Origin: JBGSIZ01 sp041742255
Lineage (GTDB): Bacteria > Pseudomonadota > Alphaproteobacteria > Rhodobacterales > Rhodobacteraceae
NCBI GenBank assembly: GCA_041742255.1
Contig: JBGSIZ010000024.1
Location: 1-40,395 of the forward strand
Length of the DNA: 40,395 nucleotides
Direction of reading: 5' to 3'
The notes below the pieces were generated by a model. The model was not told where the DNA came from. It saw nothing but the letters and a program-made list of their open reading frames with translations, and made no database searches. The translations under genes and the position numbers were made by a program. Each line of letters starts with the position of its first letter. Position 1 is the stretch's first letter. This document shows positions 1 to 7,086 of this stretch, one piece after another.

Positions 1-822
1 CGCGGCGGGGCTGCGGGCGGGGGCCGGACACGGGCCGCGCGGGGCAACGATCTGCGCTATAACCTCCGCATCTCACTGGAAGAAGCGTTCAGCGGCCTGC
101 ACAAAACCATCAACGTGCCCACCGCCGTGGGCTGCACATCGTGCAAAGGCACCGGGGCCGAAGGCGGGTCCGAACCCGTCACCTGCCCCACCTGTTCGGG
201 CATGGGCAAGGTCCGCGCGCAACAGGGGTTCTTCACCGTTGAACGGACCTGCCCCACCTGCAACGGGCTTGGCCAGACGATCAAGAACCCCTGCAAGGTG
301 TGCGCGGGGGCCGGTCGGGTGGAAAAAGAACGCTCGCTCTCGGTCAACATTCCGGCCGGGGTGGAAACCGGAACCCGCATCCGGCTCGCGGGCGAAGGCG
401 AGGCGGGTATGCGCGGTGGTCCGACGGGTGACCTCTATATCTTTATCGAGGTCAAGGAACACGAGATCTTCCAACGGGACGGCGTCAACCTGTTTTGCCG
501 CGTGCCAGTGTCCATGGTCGATGCTGCCCTTGGCGGCGACATCGAAGTGCCCACAATCGACGGTGGCCGCAGCCGGGTGAAAATCCCCGAAGGCAGCCAG
601 ACAGGGCGGCAAATGCGCCTGCGCGCCAAGGGGATGCCCGCCTTGCGGTCGGGCGGCCCCGGCGACATGTTCATCGAACTGGCCGTCGAAACCCCCGTCA
701 AACTGACGACCCAGCAAAAGGACTTGTTGCGGCAATTCGACAAACTCAGCCCCGACAACAACCCACAAAGCGCGGGCTTCTTCTCCGCCGTCAAAGGTTT
801 CTGGGATTCAATGAAAGGGTAA
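1..822 (+). CDS. dnaJ: Chaperone protein DnaJ (3' part)
   Basis: Hsp40 co-chaperone that delivers unfolded substrates to DnaK and stimulates its ATPase in the cytoplasm. The reading frame is already open at base 1, so the J domain and most of the Gly-rich linker lie outside the window; 273 codons remain. The window begins in a Gly/Arg/Ala-rich linker. The zinc-finger domain follows, with four CxxCxGxG repeats at window residues 45-52, 62-69, 84-91 and 98-105, all cysteines present. The two beta-sandwich substrate-binding domains and the dimerisation end follow, to a TAA at 820-822. The full zinc domain identifies a type I DnaJ rather than CbpA. A hairpin terminator follows directly, so this is the last gene of its operon (usually dnaK-dnaJ). 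Confidence 0.97.
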   Translation, partial: RGGAAGGGRTRAARGNDLRYNLRISLEEAFSGLHKTINVPTAVGCTSCKGTGAEGGSEPVTCPTCSGMGKVRAQQGFFTVERTCPTCNGLGQTIKNPCKVCAGAGRVEKERSLSVNIPAGVETGTRIRLAGEGEAGMRGGPTGDLYIFIEVKEHEIFQRDGVNLFCRVPVSMVDAALGGDIEVPTIDGGRSRVKIPEGSQTGRQMRLRAKGMPALRSGGPGDMFIELAVETPVKLTTQQKDLLRQFDKLSPDNNPQSAGFFSAVKGFWDSMKG

Positions 823-845
823 GGCGGGCCAGAACGGTCCGCCTT
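821..845 (+). terminator. Terminator-like hairpin after dnaJ
   Basis: A 10-bp stem (one G-T pair) closes a 5-base loop, AAGGCGGGCC-agaac-GGTCCGCCTT, and begins inside the dnaJ stop codon. Only a short T-rich stretch follows (acttt), so it is a strong hairpin with a weak U tract. It lies between dnaJ and the convergent small gene and may serve both strands. Confidence 0.65.
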
Positions 846-855
846 ACTTTCGGAT

Positions 856-1005
856 TTAACTAAGCTTTGCGCAATGTGCGCACTTGTGCTTTCCACCGGT
901 TCCCGATTGCTTGTTCTCAGGCTCGATATTGTTGCCTTCTGTGCAGCTTGTATTGTCGTGATAGACAAACCGCTTGACAGAATGCCATGGTGCTTTCTTA
1001 GCCAT
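856..1005 (-). CDS. Small conserved-looking protein with a CxxC motif, 49 residues
   Basis: Function unknown. The protein starts MAKKAPWHSV and ends with KCAHCAKLS; it has three cysteines, one in the middle (TSCTEGNN) and a CAHC pair near the end, plus several histidines, which could hold a metal ion. It is hydrophilic, with no signal peptide or membrane segment, so it should be cytoplasmic. A Shine-Dalgarno sequence (AAAGGAG) lies 8 bases before the ATG, a strong argument that the gene is real despite its length. It is convergent with dnaJ and divergent from radC. I recall similar short proteins (core NNIEPEN...SGTGG...C..C) in many proteobacteria, but cannot confirm this without a search. 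Base composition is lower in GC than its neighbours. Confidence 0.72.
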   Translation of the reverse strand: MAKKAPWHSVKRFVYHDNTSCTEGNNIEPENKQSGTGGKHKCAHCAKLS

Positions 1006-1051
1006 TGGATGGCTCCTTTCCCGGGTTCACCGGACTAAAAGGAGATCGCCC

Positions 1052-1080
1052 TTGACAAGCCGATTCAGCCCAGATTCTAC
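1052..1080 (+). promoter_or_regulatory. Candidate sigma-70 promoter upstream of the radC leader
   Basis: A perfect TTGACA at 1052-1057 is followed after 17 bases by TTCTAC (or after 18 by TCTACT). The -10 match is partial. It would place the start of transcription near 1087 and put the hairpin at 1133-1164 near the 5' end of a long radC leader or of a separate small RNA. Confidence 0.35.
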
Positions 1081-1132
1081 TGAACTTGCTAACTGGACCC
1101 AGCGGACGACCTCGTGCTGGACCGAAAGACCC

Positions 1133-1174
1133 GGCGTTGTTGAGTGGCAAGACTCAGCAACGCCAAACTCTTGC
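1133..1174 (+). other. Strong hairpin with possible pseudoknot in the gap before radC
   Basis: GGCGTTGTTGAGT (1133-1145) pairs with ACTCAGCAACGCC (1152-1164) over 13 bases with one G-T pair, leaving a 6-base loop GGCAAG. Five loop bases, GCAAG (1147-1151), are complementary to CTTGC (1170-1174) just downstream, so an H-type pseudoknot can be drawn. No U tract follows on either strand, which argues against a plain terminator. The rest of the 1006-1333 gap is lower in GC than the surroundings and holds no gene I can support. Confidence 0.5.
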
Positions 1175-1333
1175 GGCGTCACTCTGATGACAGCAAGAAC
1201 GCCCCCCTACGTCAAGAGATATCAACATCTAGTGTTGTGCATATCACTTTCGTCCATGGATTGGCCGAAGCGCTATATAAAAATGCGCTCTTGTATTAAC
1301 CCTCTGTTCACCGACTCATTGCACCTTGGGCGC

Positions 1334-2110
1334 ATGAAACAGCGTCCCGCCTTTCACGAAGCCCCGCTGCCTTTCCTTGATCTGATGAATCAGGACGAGG
1401 TGCAGATCGTTCCGGCATTGGTCCGGGACGATAAACTCCCGTCTTATATCCGGGATCACCGCAAACGGTTGCGGGACCGGTTCATGCTGGGCGGGGCTGC
1501 GGCCTTGCCAGATTATGAACTGCTGGAACTTGTCTTGTTCCGGGCCATTCCCCGGCAGGATGTCAAACCCTTGGCGCGGCGGCTGATCGACCAATTCGGC
1601 GACTTCAACCGGGTGCTGACAGCCCCCACCGCCGCACTCGCCCGCATCGACGGGGTCGGGGACGCCGTAATCTGCGAACTCAAACTGATCGAGGCTGCCG
1701 CCCACCGCATGGCCCGGTCCAAGGTGCTCCAGCAAAACGTGGTGTCCAGTTGGGACGCGCTGCTGGACTACTGCCACACGGTCATGGCGCACCGGGAAAC
1801 GGAACATTTCCGGGTGCTGTATCTGGACCGCAAAAACGTCCTCATCGCGGACGAGGAACAGGGCAAGGGGACGGTGGACCATGTTCCCGTCTACCCGCGC
1901 GAGGTGGTCAAACGGGCGCTGGAACTCAACGCCTCCGCGCTGATCCTTGTGCACAATCACCCCTCGGGTGACCCCACACCATCCTCGGCAGACATCGACA
2001 TGACCCGCCAGATACAATCGGCGGCGCAGGCGCTGGGCCTTACGCTGCACGATCACATCATCATCGGAAAATCGCGGGAACTCAGCTTTCAATCGCAGGG
2101 GTTGCTTTGA
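1334..2110 (+). CDS. radC: RadC family JAB/MPN-domain protein
   Basis: Historically named for DNA repair, but its biochemical role is not settled; the C-terminal domain is a JAB1/MPN metalloprotease-like fold. With the ATG at 1334 the protein has 258 residues. An N-terminal helix-hairpin-helix region (LARIDGVGDAVICELKLIEA) is followed by the JAMM metal motif VHNHPSGDPTPSSADID, with both histidines, the serine and the aspartate present. The frame stays open upstream to 974, but that stretch looks unlike RadC and unlike coding sequence of this genome, so I place the start at MKQRPAF. No clear Shine-Dalgarno precedes this ATG. A TATATAA flanked by AGCGC/GCGCT arms (1269-1289) could be a promoter -10 for it. 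Confidence 0.9.
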   Translation: MKQRPAFHEAPLPFLDLMNQDEVQIVPALVRDDKLPSYIRDHRKRLRDRFMLGGAAALPDYELLELVLFRAIPRQDVKPLARRLIDQFGDFNRVLTAPTAALARIDGVGDAVICELKLIEAAAHRMARSKVLQQNVVSSWDALLDYCHTVMAHRETEHFRVLYLDRKNVLIADEEQGKGTVDHVPVYPREVVKRALELNASALILVHNHPSGDPTPSSADIDMTRQIQSAAQALGLTLHDHIIIGKSRELSFQSQGLL

Positions 2111-2148
2111 CGGCAAAGGGGACGGCCCGGCAGACCGCCCCCTGTCAA
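2107..2148. terminator. Bidirectional hairpin between convergent radC and the 359-residue gene
   Basis: Outer arms TTGAC/GTCAA enclose AGGGGaCGG/CCGcCCCCT with a 9-base loop. It starts inside the radC stop region and ends 13 bases before the stop of the convergent minus-strand gene, the expected place for a shared terminator. No long U tract is visible on either side. Confidence 0.6.
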
Positions 2149-2161
2149 TCACCAAACCGGT

Positions 2162-3241
2162 TCAGCGGGACGCGACCTGCAGATCGGTCAGCATGGTCTC
2201 CAGCAACAACAGGTCACCTACCGTATCGCATCCCGGCATCGTCAGGGTCAGATCGGTGGCCGACGTGTCGGACGCTGGGGAAAACTGCATACTTTGGGCA
2301 GCGATATCACGGCCACAATTCTGCGGCGTGATCTCGGCCTCAACACTCAGGATGACATCGCCCGCACGGTCCGTCAGACCGGTTGGAAAGGAATAAATCT
2401 CGGCCATCAACGGCGTGTCGGTTTCCGCATTGCCCAACCGAACCAGAAACCCACGCTCGCCGGTCAATGCGGCCTCGGGGGTGCGGGCGGCCTGCGCCCA
2501 GACGTGACCGGGATCGCCATAATCCGCCCCAAACTCGCGGGCTTGAATGGACAGCCCGGTGTCGCCTTGCCACAGCAGAACGGCGCGATCAAACATGGCG
2601 ACCTCGGGCACAGCGACCGTGGCAACAGCACCTTCGCCAGCATCCATTGCGGCGATGAACACGGCGATATCGGCCAACGCGGGCACCTCAACCGACACCG
2701 ATCCGGCGGCGTCGGTCACTTCGGAAAACATCATGCCCTGATGATGCAGGGTCAAACGGGCGTTCGGATTGCACGGGGCCGTCAGGTCCAACCGGACCAT
2801 GGCGCCGGGGATGACCGTGGCCGTCAACTCCGGCTCGCACACCGGGGCGGCGATCACCTCGGACTGGGCAGGGGTCTCGGCAAAAGGAACATCAGTCAGC
2901 GGCGCATCTGTGTCCGCGGCCGCCAGCAATACGGGCAAGGGGACAGGTTGGGGCGGGGATGCAGCCTCCGGAATGGCCAGCGCGATGGTTGTCTCCGCCG
3001 ACAGCGGGGCCACCAACGCTGGACCCTCGGCCACTGGCACATCAATGATCTGGGTCGTTTCAGGCACGGCGCTGACCTGCACCGCTGCCACGCCACCGCC
3101 CGCGACTGCGGCGGCACTGACCACCGGGGGTTCGTTGCCGAACCGGGCGGCAAGCGCATCCCCGTTCTGCATCACAAACCCGATCCCCAACGCGACAGAA
3201 AACGTGCCGCCCGCCATCAAGATTTTCTTGGCCCGAGACAT
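2162..3241 (-). CDS. Membrane-anchored periplasmic protein of unknown function
   Basis: 359 residues. I do not recognise a catalytic domain. The N-terminus MSRAKKILMAGG is followed by one hydrophobic segment (about residues 8-25), which fits a single membrane anchor or an uncleaved signal. Residues about 40-140 are rich in Ala, Pro, Val and Thr, typical of a disordered periplasmic linker. The C-terminal part contains four cysteines (APVCEP, APCNPN, PQNCGRD, MPGCDT), which could form disulfides. A good Shine-Dalgarno (GGAAAGGGGG) precedes the ATG. It lies downstream of secA in the same direction, 110 bases away. Genes at this place in Rhodobacteraceae are sometimes labelled translocase only because of the neighbour; I see no support for that label. 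Confidence 0.8.
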   Translation of the reverse strand: MSRAKKILMAGGTFSVALGIGFVMQNGDALAARFGNEPPVVSAAAVAGGGVAAVQVSAVPETTQIIDVPVAEGPALVAPLSAETTIALAIPEAASPPQPVPLPVLLAAADTDAPLTDVPFAETPAQSEVIAAPVCEPELTATVIPGAMVRLDLTAPCNPNARLTLHHQGMMFSEVTDAAGSVSVEVPALADIAVFIAAMDAGEGAVATVAVPEVAMFDRAVLLWQGDTGLSIQAREFGADYGDPGHVWAQAARTPEAALTGERGFLVRLGNAETDTPLMAEIYSFPTGLTDRAGDVILSVEAEITPQNCGRDIAAQSMQFSPASDTSATDLTLTMPGCDTVGDLLLLETMLTDLQVASR

Positions 3242-3324
3242 GACTGCCCCCTTTCCAGCAAGATACGCGGAAAGGAATGACAGACGACCTAGGCCGAAGC
3301 GGGACGATCAGGCGGTAAATTCAG

Positions 3325-3349
3325 GTCCGGAATGTGGCACAAACCGGAC
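3325..3349 (-). other. Hairpin immediately downstream of secA
   Basis: GTCCGG and CCGGAC arms, 13-base loop, 2 bases after the secA stop. No U tract follows on the minus strand, so it may only be an mRNA 3'-end structure or a weak terminator before the 359-residue gene. Confidence 0.3.
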
Positions 3350-3351
3350 GG

Positions 3352-6057
3352 TTACAGCTTGCCATGGCAATGCTTGAATTTGTTGCCCGACCCACAAGGG
3401 CACAGATCATTGCGGGCGGGATTGCCCCAGGTGGCCGGATCGGCCTCGTCAAAACCGGGGGCGGCAACCGGCGTGCCCGGCTCCGGAACCGGGACGGCGG
3501 TCGCGGCGGCGGCGGCCTCCTGCATCTGGCGCTGTTGGGCCACCAGTTGTTGCATCATGGCCTGCTGTTCGGTTTCGGACATCGGGCGGATCTGGGCCAG
3601 ACGCTTGGTCACATCATTGCGCAACCCATCCAGCAACAGTTCAAACAACTGGAAACTCTCGGTTTTGTATTCGTTCAGCGGGTCACGCTGGGCATAGCTG
3701 CGAAATCCGACGACAGACCGCAGATGTTCAAGGGTCAACAGATGCTCGCGCCATTTGGCGTCGATGGTCTGCAACAACACCTGCTTTTCGATGGACCGCA
3801 TGGTTTCCACGCCAAACGCGGCGGTCTTTTCGGCCATATAGGCATCGGCGGCCTGTTCCAGACGCTCGACAATAACGGCGTCGTCTACGCCCTCTTCTTC
3901 AGCCCATGTGATGACGGGAACATCAATGCCAAGGTTCTCGATAGCGGCGGCATACAGGCCCTGGGCATCCCATTGGTCGGCATAGCTGCGGGGGGGAATG
4001 TGATCGACCACCAGATCCTCGATCACCTGATGGCGCATGTCGGTGACGATCTCGGCCAGATCCTTGGCCTCCATGATCTCGCGACGCTGGGCAAAGATGA
4101 CCTTGCGCTGATCGTTCATCACATCGTCAAACTTCAGCAATTGCTTGCGAATGTCAAAGTTGCGGCCTTCGACCTTGGCCTGCGCCCGCTCCAGCGACTT
4201 GTTCACCCACGGATGGACAATCGCCTCGCCCTCTTTCATGCCCAGCGATCCCAGAACCTTGTCCAACCGTTCAGACCCGAAAATCCGCATCAGGTCATCT
4301 TCTAGTGACAGGAAAAACGACGACCGGCCGGGGTCACCCTGACGGCCAGACCGACCGCGCAACTGGTTGTCGATCCGGCGGCTTTCGTGGCGTTCGGTGG
4401 CCAGAACAAACAACCCACCTGCGGCCTTGACGGCTTCTTCGTCGGCCTTGTGGCTTTCCTCGATCCGGGCGCGGACCTCGTCGGGGTGGGCGGTGGGGTC
4501 GGCGGCGATGGCCTCCATCACCAGCATTTCCACGTTGCCGCCCAATTTGATGTCGGTGCCACGCCCAGCCATGTTGGTGGCGATGGTCACGGCGCCCAGC
4601 TTGCCAGCATCGGCCACAATCTGGGCCTCTTGTTCGTGCTGGCGGGCGTTCAGCACATTGTGCGTGATGCCTTCCTTGGTAAGCAGTTGGCTCAGGAATT
4701 CGGACTTTTCGATGGACGTGGTGCCGACAAGGATCGGGGTGCCCTTGGCATGGGCTTCCTTGATCGCCTTGACCACTCCTTCGTTCTTTTCACGGCCCGT
4801 CCGATACACGGCGTCGTGTTCATCCACGCGGGAAATCGGGCGGTTGGTCGGAACCTCGACCACGCCCAATTTGTAAATCTCATAAAACTCGTCGGCCTCG
4901 GTCAGCGCGGTGCCGGTCATCCCGGACAACTTGTCATACAGACGGAAATAGTTCTGGAACGTCACACTGGCGAGCGTGATATTCTCCGGCTGAATGGCGA
5001 CACCTTCCTTGGCCTCGATGGCTTGGTGCAACCCGTCGGACAAACGACGACCATGCATCATGCGGCCGGTGAATTCGTCGATCAGGATCACCTCGTTATC
5101 GCGGACGATGTAATCCTTGTCCTTCTGGAACAACTTGTGGGCGCGCAGACCCTGATTGATATGGTGCACGATGGTCGTGCTTTCGGGGTCATACAGGGTC
5201 TGACCCTCGGGCAGGGTGCCCGTGGCGGACAACCGCTGTTCCAGAAATTCGTTGCCCTCGTCGGTATAGGTCACCGACCGGGTCTTTTCATCCAGACTGA
5301 AATGTTCAGCGGTCAGATCGGGAATAATCTTGTCCACGGTCTTGTATAATTCGCTGCGGTCTTGGCTTGGGCCGGAAATAATCAACGGCGTGCGGGCCTC
5401 GTCGATCAGAATACTGTCCACCTCGTCCACAATGGCAAAGTTGTGGCCGCGCTGGTTCATCTGTGACAATTCGGATTTCATATTGTCGCGCAGGTAATCA
5501 AACCCCAACTCGTTGTTGGTGGCATAGGTGATGTCGCAGGCATAGGCGGCGCGCTTTTCGTCCTCGGGCTGGCGGGGATACACCACGCCCGTCGTCAGGC
5601 CCAGCGCGCCGTAAACCTTGCTCATCCATTCGGCGTCCCGCTTGGCCAGATAATCGTTCACGGTGACAACATGCACGCCCTTGCCCGTCAGGGCGTTCAG
5701 ATAGGCAGGGAACGTCGCGACAAGCGTCTTGCCCTCGCCCGTCTTCATCTCGGAAATGTTACCTTGATGCAGGAAAATACCACCCATCAACTGCACATCA
5801 AACGCGCGCAGGCCCAGCGCACGGCGGGCGGCCTCGCGGCAATTGGCAAAGGCTTCGGGCAACAGATTGTCCAGACTTTCACCCGACATGGCGCGTTTGG
5901 CCAAGGCTTCAGTCTTGTCCTTGATCCCCTCGTCGGTCAGCGCCTGAAATTCGGGTTCCAGCGCGTTGATCTTGGCCACGATCGGGCGGGTTGCCTTGAT
6001 CTTGCGGTCGTTCTGAGTCCCAAAGACCTTTTTGGCAAGTGTTCCGATACCCAGCAT
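3352..6057 (-). CDS. secA: Preprotein translocase ATPase SecA
   Basis: ATP-driven motor that pushes unfolded secretory proteins through SecYEG in the inner membrane. 901 residues, the usual length. Walker A is MKTGEGKT (about residues 104-111), Walker B/DEAD-like IVDEVDSILIDEARTPLIISG, and the second nucleotide domain contains TNMAGRGTDIKLGG and LRGRSGRQGDPG. After an Ala/Gln-rich linker the C-terminus carries the zinc and SecB-binding motif with Cys886, Cys888, Cys897 and His898. The ATG has an adjacent Shine-Dalgarno (GGAGA). A good promoter lies at 6177-6205 and the leader of about 110 bases can fold in two ways. It is divergent from the PPIase gene, which also acts on exported proteins. 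Confidence 0.98.
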   Translation of the reverse strand: MLGIGTLAKKVFGTQNDRKIKATRPIVAKINALEPEFQALTDEGIKDKTEALAKRAMSGESLDNLLPEAFANCREAARRALGLRAFDVQLMGGIFLHQGNISEMKTGEGKTLVATFPAYLNALTGKGVHVVTVNDYLAKRDAEWMSKVYGALGLTTGVVYPRQPEDEKRAAYACDITYATNNELGFDYLRDNMKSELSQMNQRGHNFAIVDEVDSILIDEARTPLIISGPSQDRSELYKTVDKIIPDLTAEHFSLDEKTRSVTYTDEGNEFLEQRLSATGTLPEGQTLYDPESTTIVHHINQGLRAHKLFQKDKDYIVRDNEVILIDEFTGRMMHGRRLSDGLHQAIEAKEGVAIQPENITLASVTFQNYFRLYDKLSGMTGTALTEADEFYEIYKLGVVEVPTNRPISRVDEHDAVYRTGREKNEGVVKAIKEAHAKGTPILVGTTSIEKSEFLSQLLTKEGITHNVLNARQHEQEAQIVADAGKLGAVTIATNMAGRGTDIKLGGNVEMLVMEAIAADPTAHPDEVRARIEESHKADEEAVKAAGGLFVLATERHESRRIDNQLRGRSGRQGDPGRSSFFLSLEDDLMRIFGSERLDKVLGSLGMKEGEAIVHPWVNKSLERAQAKVEGRNFDIRKQLLKFDDVMNDQRKVIFAQRREIMEAKDLAEIVTDMRHQVIEDLVVDHIPPRSYADQWDAQGLYAAAIENLGIDVPVITWAEEEGVDDAVIVERLEQAADAYMAEKTAAFGVETMRSIEKQVLLQTIDAKWREHLLTLEHLRSVVGFRSYAQRDPLNEYKTESFQLFELLLDGLRNDVTKRLAQIRPMSETEQQAMMQQLVAQQRQMQEAAAAATAVPVPEPGTPVAAPGFDEADPATWGNPARNDLCPCGSGNKFKHCHGKL

Positions 6058-6120
6058 GATCTCTCCGCGCCCGTCTGCCCGGGCATTTCTGACAACGATA
6101 TGATGAGGAGGTTGCTTGTA

Positions 6121-6162
6121 GGCCCCGTCTCAGCAGCCTAAACAGGGGCCAAGTCGGCCCCT
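6121..6162 (-). promoter_or_regulatory. Competing stem-loops in the secA leader
   Basis: On the minus strand AGGGGCC (6162-6156) pairs with GGCCCCT (6150-6144) around a 5-base loop. The downstream GGGGCC (6126-6121) can instead pair with GGCCCC (6150-6145), so the two stems exclude each other. They lie between the secA promoter and its start codon. An ordered switch between them could affect secA expression; that is inference. Confidence 0.4.
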
Positions 6163-6176
6163 CAGAGCCTGCACGG

Positions 6177-6205
6177 GATGTAAGGGGAGGGTCGGGAACT
6201 GTCAA
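6177..6205 (-). promoter_or_regulatory. secA promoter (sigma-70 type)
   Basis: On the minus strand TTGACA (6205-6200), a 17-base spacer, then TACATC (6182-6177). The -35 is perfect and the -10 matches 4 of 6. Transcription would start near 6170, giving a secA leader of about 113 bases. Confidence 0.65.
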
Positions 6206-6206
6206 C

Positions 6207-6223
6207 GCTGCGGGCCCCGCAGC
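6207..6223. repeat. 17-bp perfect inverted repeat in the secA/PPIase divergent region
   Basis: GCTGCGGG-c-CCCGCAGC, arms of 8 bases around one base. It abuts the -35 of the secA promoter and sits 20 bases before the PPIase ATG. It could be an operator for either gene or a short hairpin in the PPIase 5' UTR. Confidence 0.45.
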
Positions 6224-6243
6224 CCCTGTAGGATACGCATACC

Positions 6244-7080
6244 ATGCTGAAATTCGTCGTGATGACCGGGCTTTTCGCCCTTTCCGGCCAAATCGCCACA
6301 GCACAGGACAAACCGCGGGATCAGGTGGTCGCCACCGTCAACGGCACGCCCATCACACTGGGGGAACTCATCATCACCCGGGCGCAACTGCCGCAGCAAT
6401 ATCAACAGCTCCCCGATGATGTCCTGTTCGAAGGCGTGCTGGAACAACTGGTGCAACAGCAACTGTTGGCGGATCAGTTGGAAAATGAACCGGCGCGGGT
6501 GACCATGGCCATCACCAACGAACGCCGGTCGCTCCGCGCGGGTGAGGTGATCAACACGCTCATGACCGAAGCCGTGTCCGAAGAAGCGCTGCAAGCCGCC
6601 TACGACGCAGCCTATGCCGACGCCGTGCAAGACGAAGAATACAGCGCGTCCCACATCCTTGTGGAATCCGAGGCCGAGGCGCTCGCCGCCATCGCCCGCA
6701 TCGAGGGTGGCGAAGAATTCGCAACCGTGGCCCAGCAGTTGTCCACCGACACGTCATCGGCCAACGGCGGCAGCCTTGGCTGGTTTGGCAAAGGCGCGAT
6801 GATCCCCGAATTCGAGGCAGCCGTGCTTGCCCTTGAAATCGGTGCAGTATCGGCACCCGTGCAAACCCAATTCGGCTGGCATGTCGTCAAACTGGACGAC
6901 AAGCGGCTGATGGAAAAACCCACGCTCGACGCCATCCGCGGAGATCTTGTGGAGCAGGTGCAGCAAGAAGCACTCGAAGCCCGGATCGCAGAACTGACCA
7001 TCGCAGGCGAAGTAACCCTGCCCGAGGATGGCGCGTTCGACCCCGCCCTTCTCAAAGACCTTTCCCTTCTCGAGGACTAA
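6244..7080 (+). CDS. Parvulin-type peptidylprolyl cis-trans isomerase, exported
   Basis: Folding factor that isomerises Xaa-Pro bonds in the periplasm. 278 residues. The N-terminus MLKFVVMTGLFALSGQIATAQ is a signal peptide with probable cleavage after ATA or AQ. A SurA/PrsA-like N-terminal helical part (about 25-130; VNGTPITLGELI, EQLVQQQLLADQ) precedes the rotamase domain (about 130-235), recognised by ASHILVESEAEA, GGSLGWFGKGAMIPEFEAAV and TQFGWHVVKLDD. The SDTSSANGGSLGWF block and the final FGWHVV motif are diagnostic for parvulins. It is the first gene of an operon with argJ (6 bases between) and mutT. The ATG at 6244 is preceded by a weak TAGGA. Confidence 0.93.
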   Translation: MLKFVVMTGLFALSGQIATAQDKPRDQVVATVNGTPITLGELIITRAQLPQQYQQLPDDVLFEGVLEQLVQQQLLADQLENEPARVTMAITNERRSLRAGEVINTLMTEAVSEEALQAAYDAAYADAVQDEEYSASHILVESEAEALAAIARIEGGEEFATVAQQLSTDTSSANGGSLGWFGKGAMIPEFEAAVLALEIGAVSAPVQTQFGWHVVKLDDKRLMEKPTLDAIRGDLVEQVQQEALEARIAELTIAGEVTLPEDGAFDPALLKDLSLLED

Positions 7081-7086
7081 CATATC

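Noticed and set aside
974..1333. In-frame open extension of radC by 120 codons
   Set aside because: No similarity to RadC, Cys/Ser/Arg-rich unlike genes here, lies over the opposite-strand small gene and the hairpin; RadC has its normal length from 1334. The open frame is unusually long for chance but not convincing.
2294..3280. Plus-strand ORFs over the 359-residue membrane-anchored gene
   Set aside because: The minus-strand frame has a ribosome-binding site, membrane anchor and family-like layout; the plus frames are Arg/Gly/His-rich shadows.
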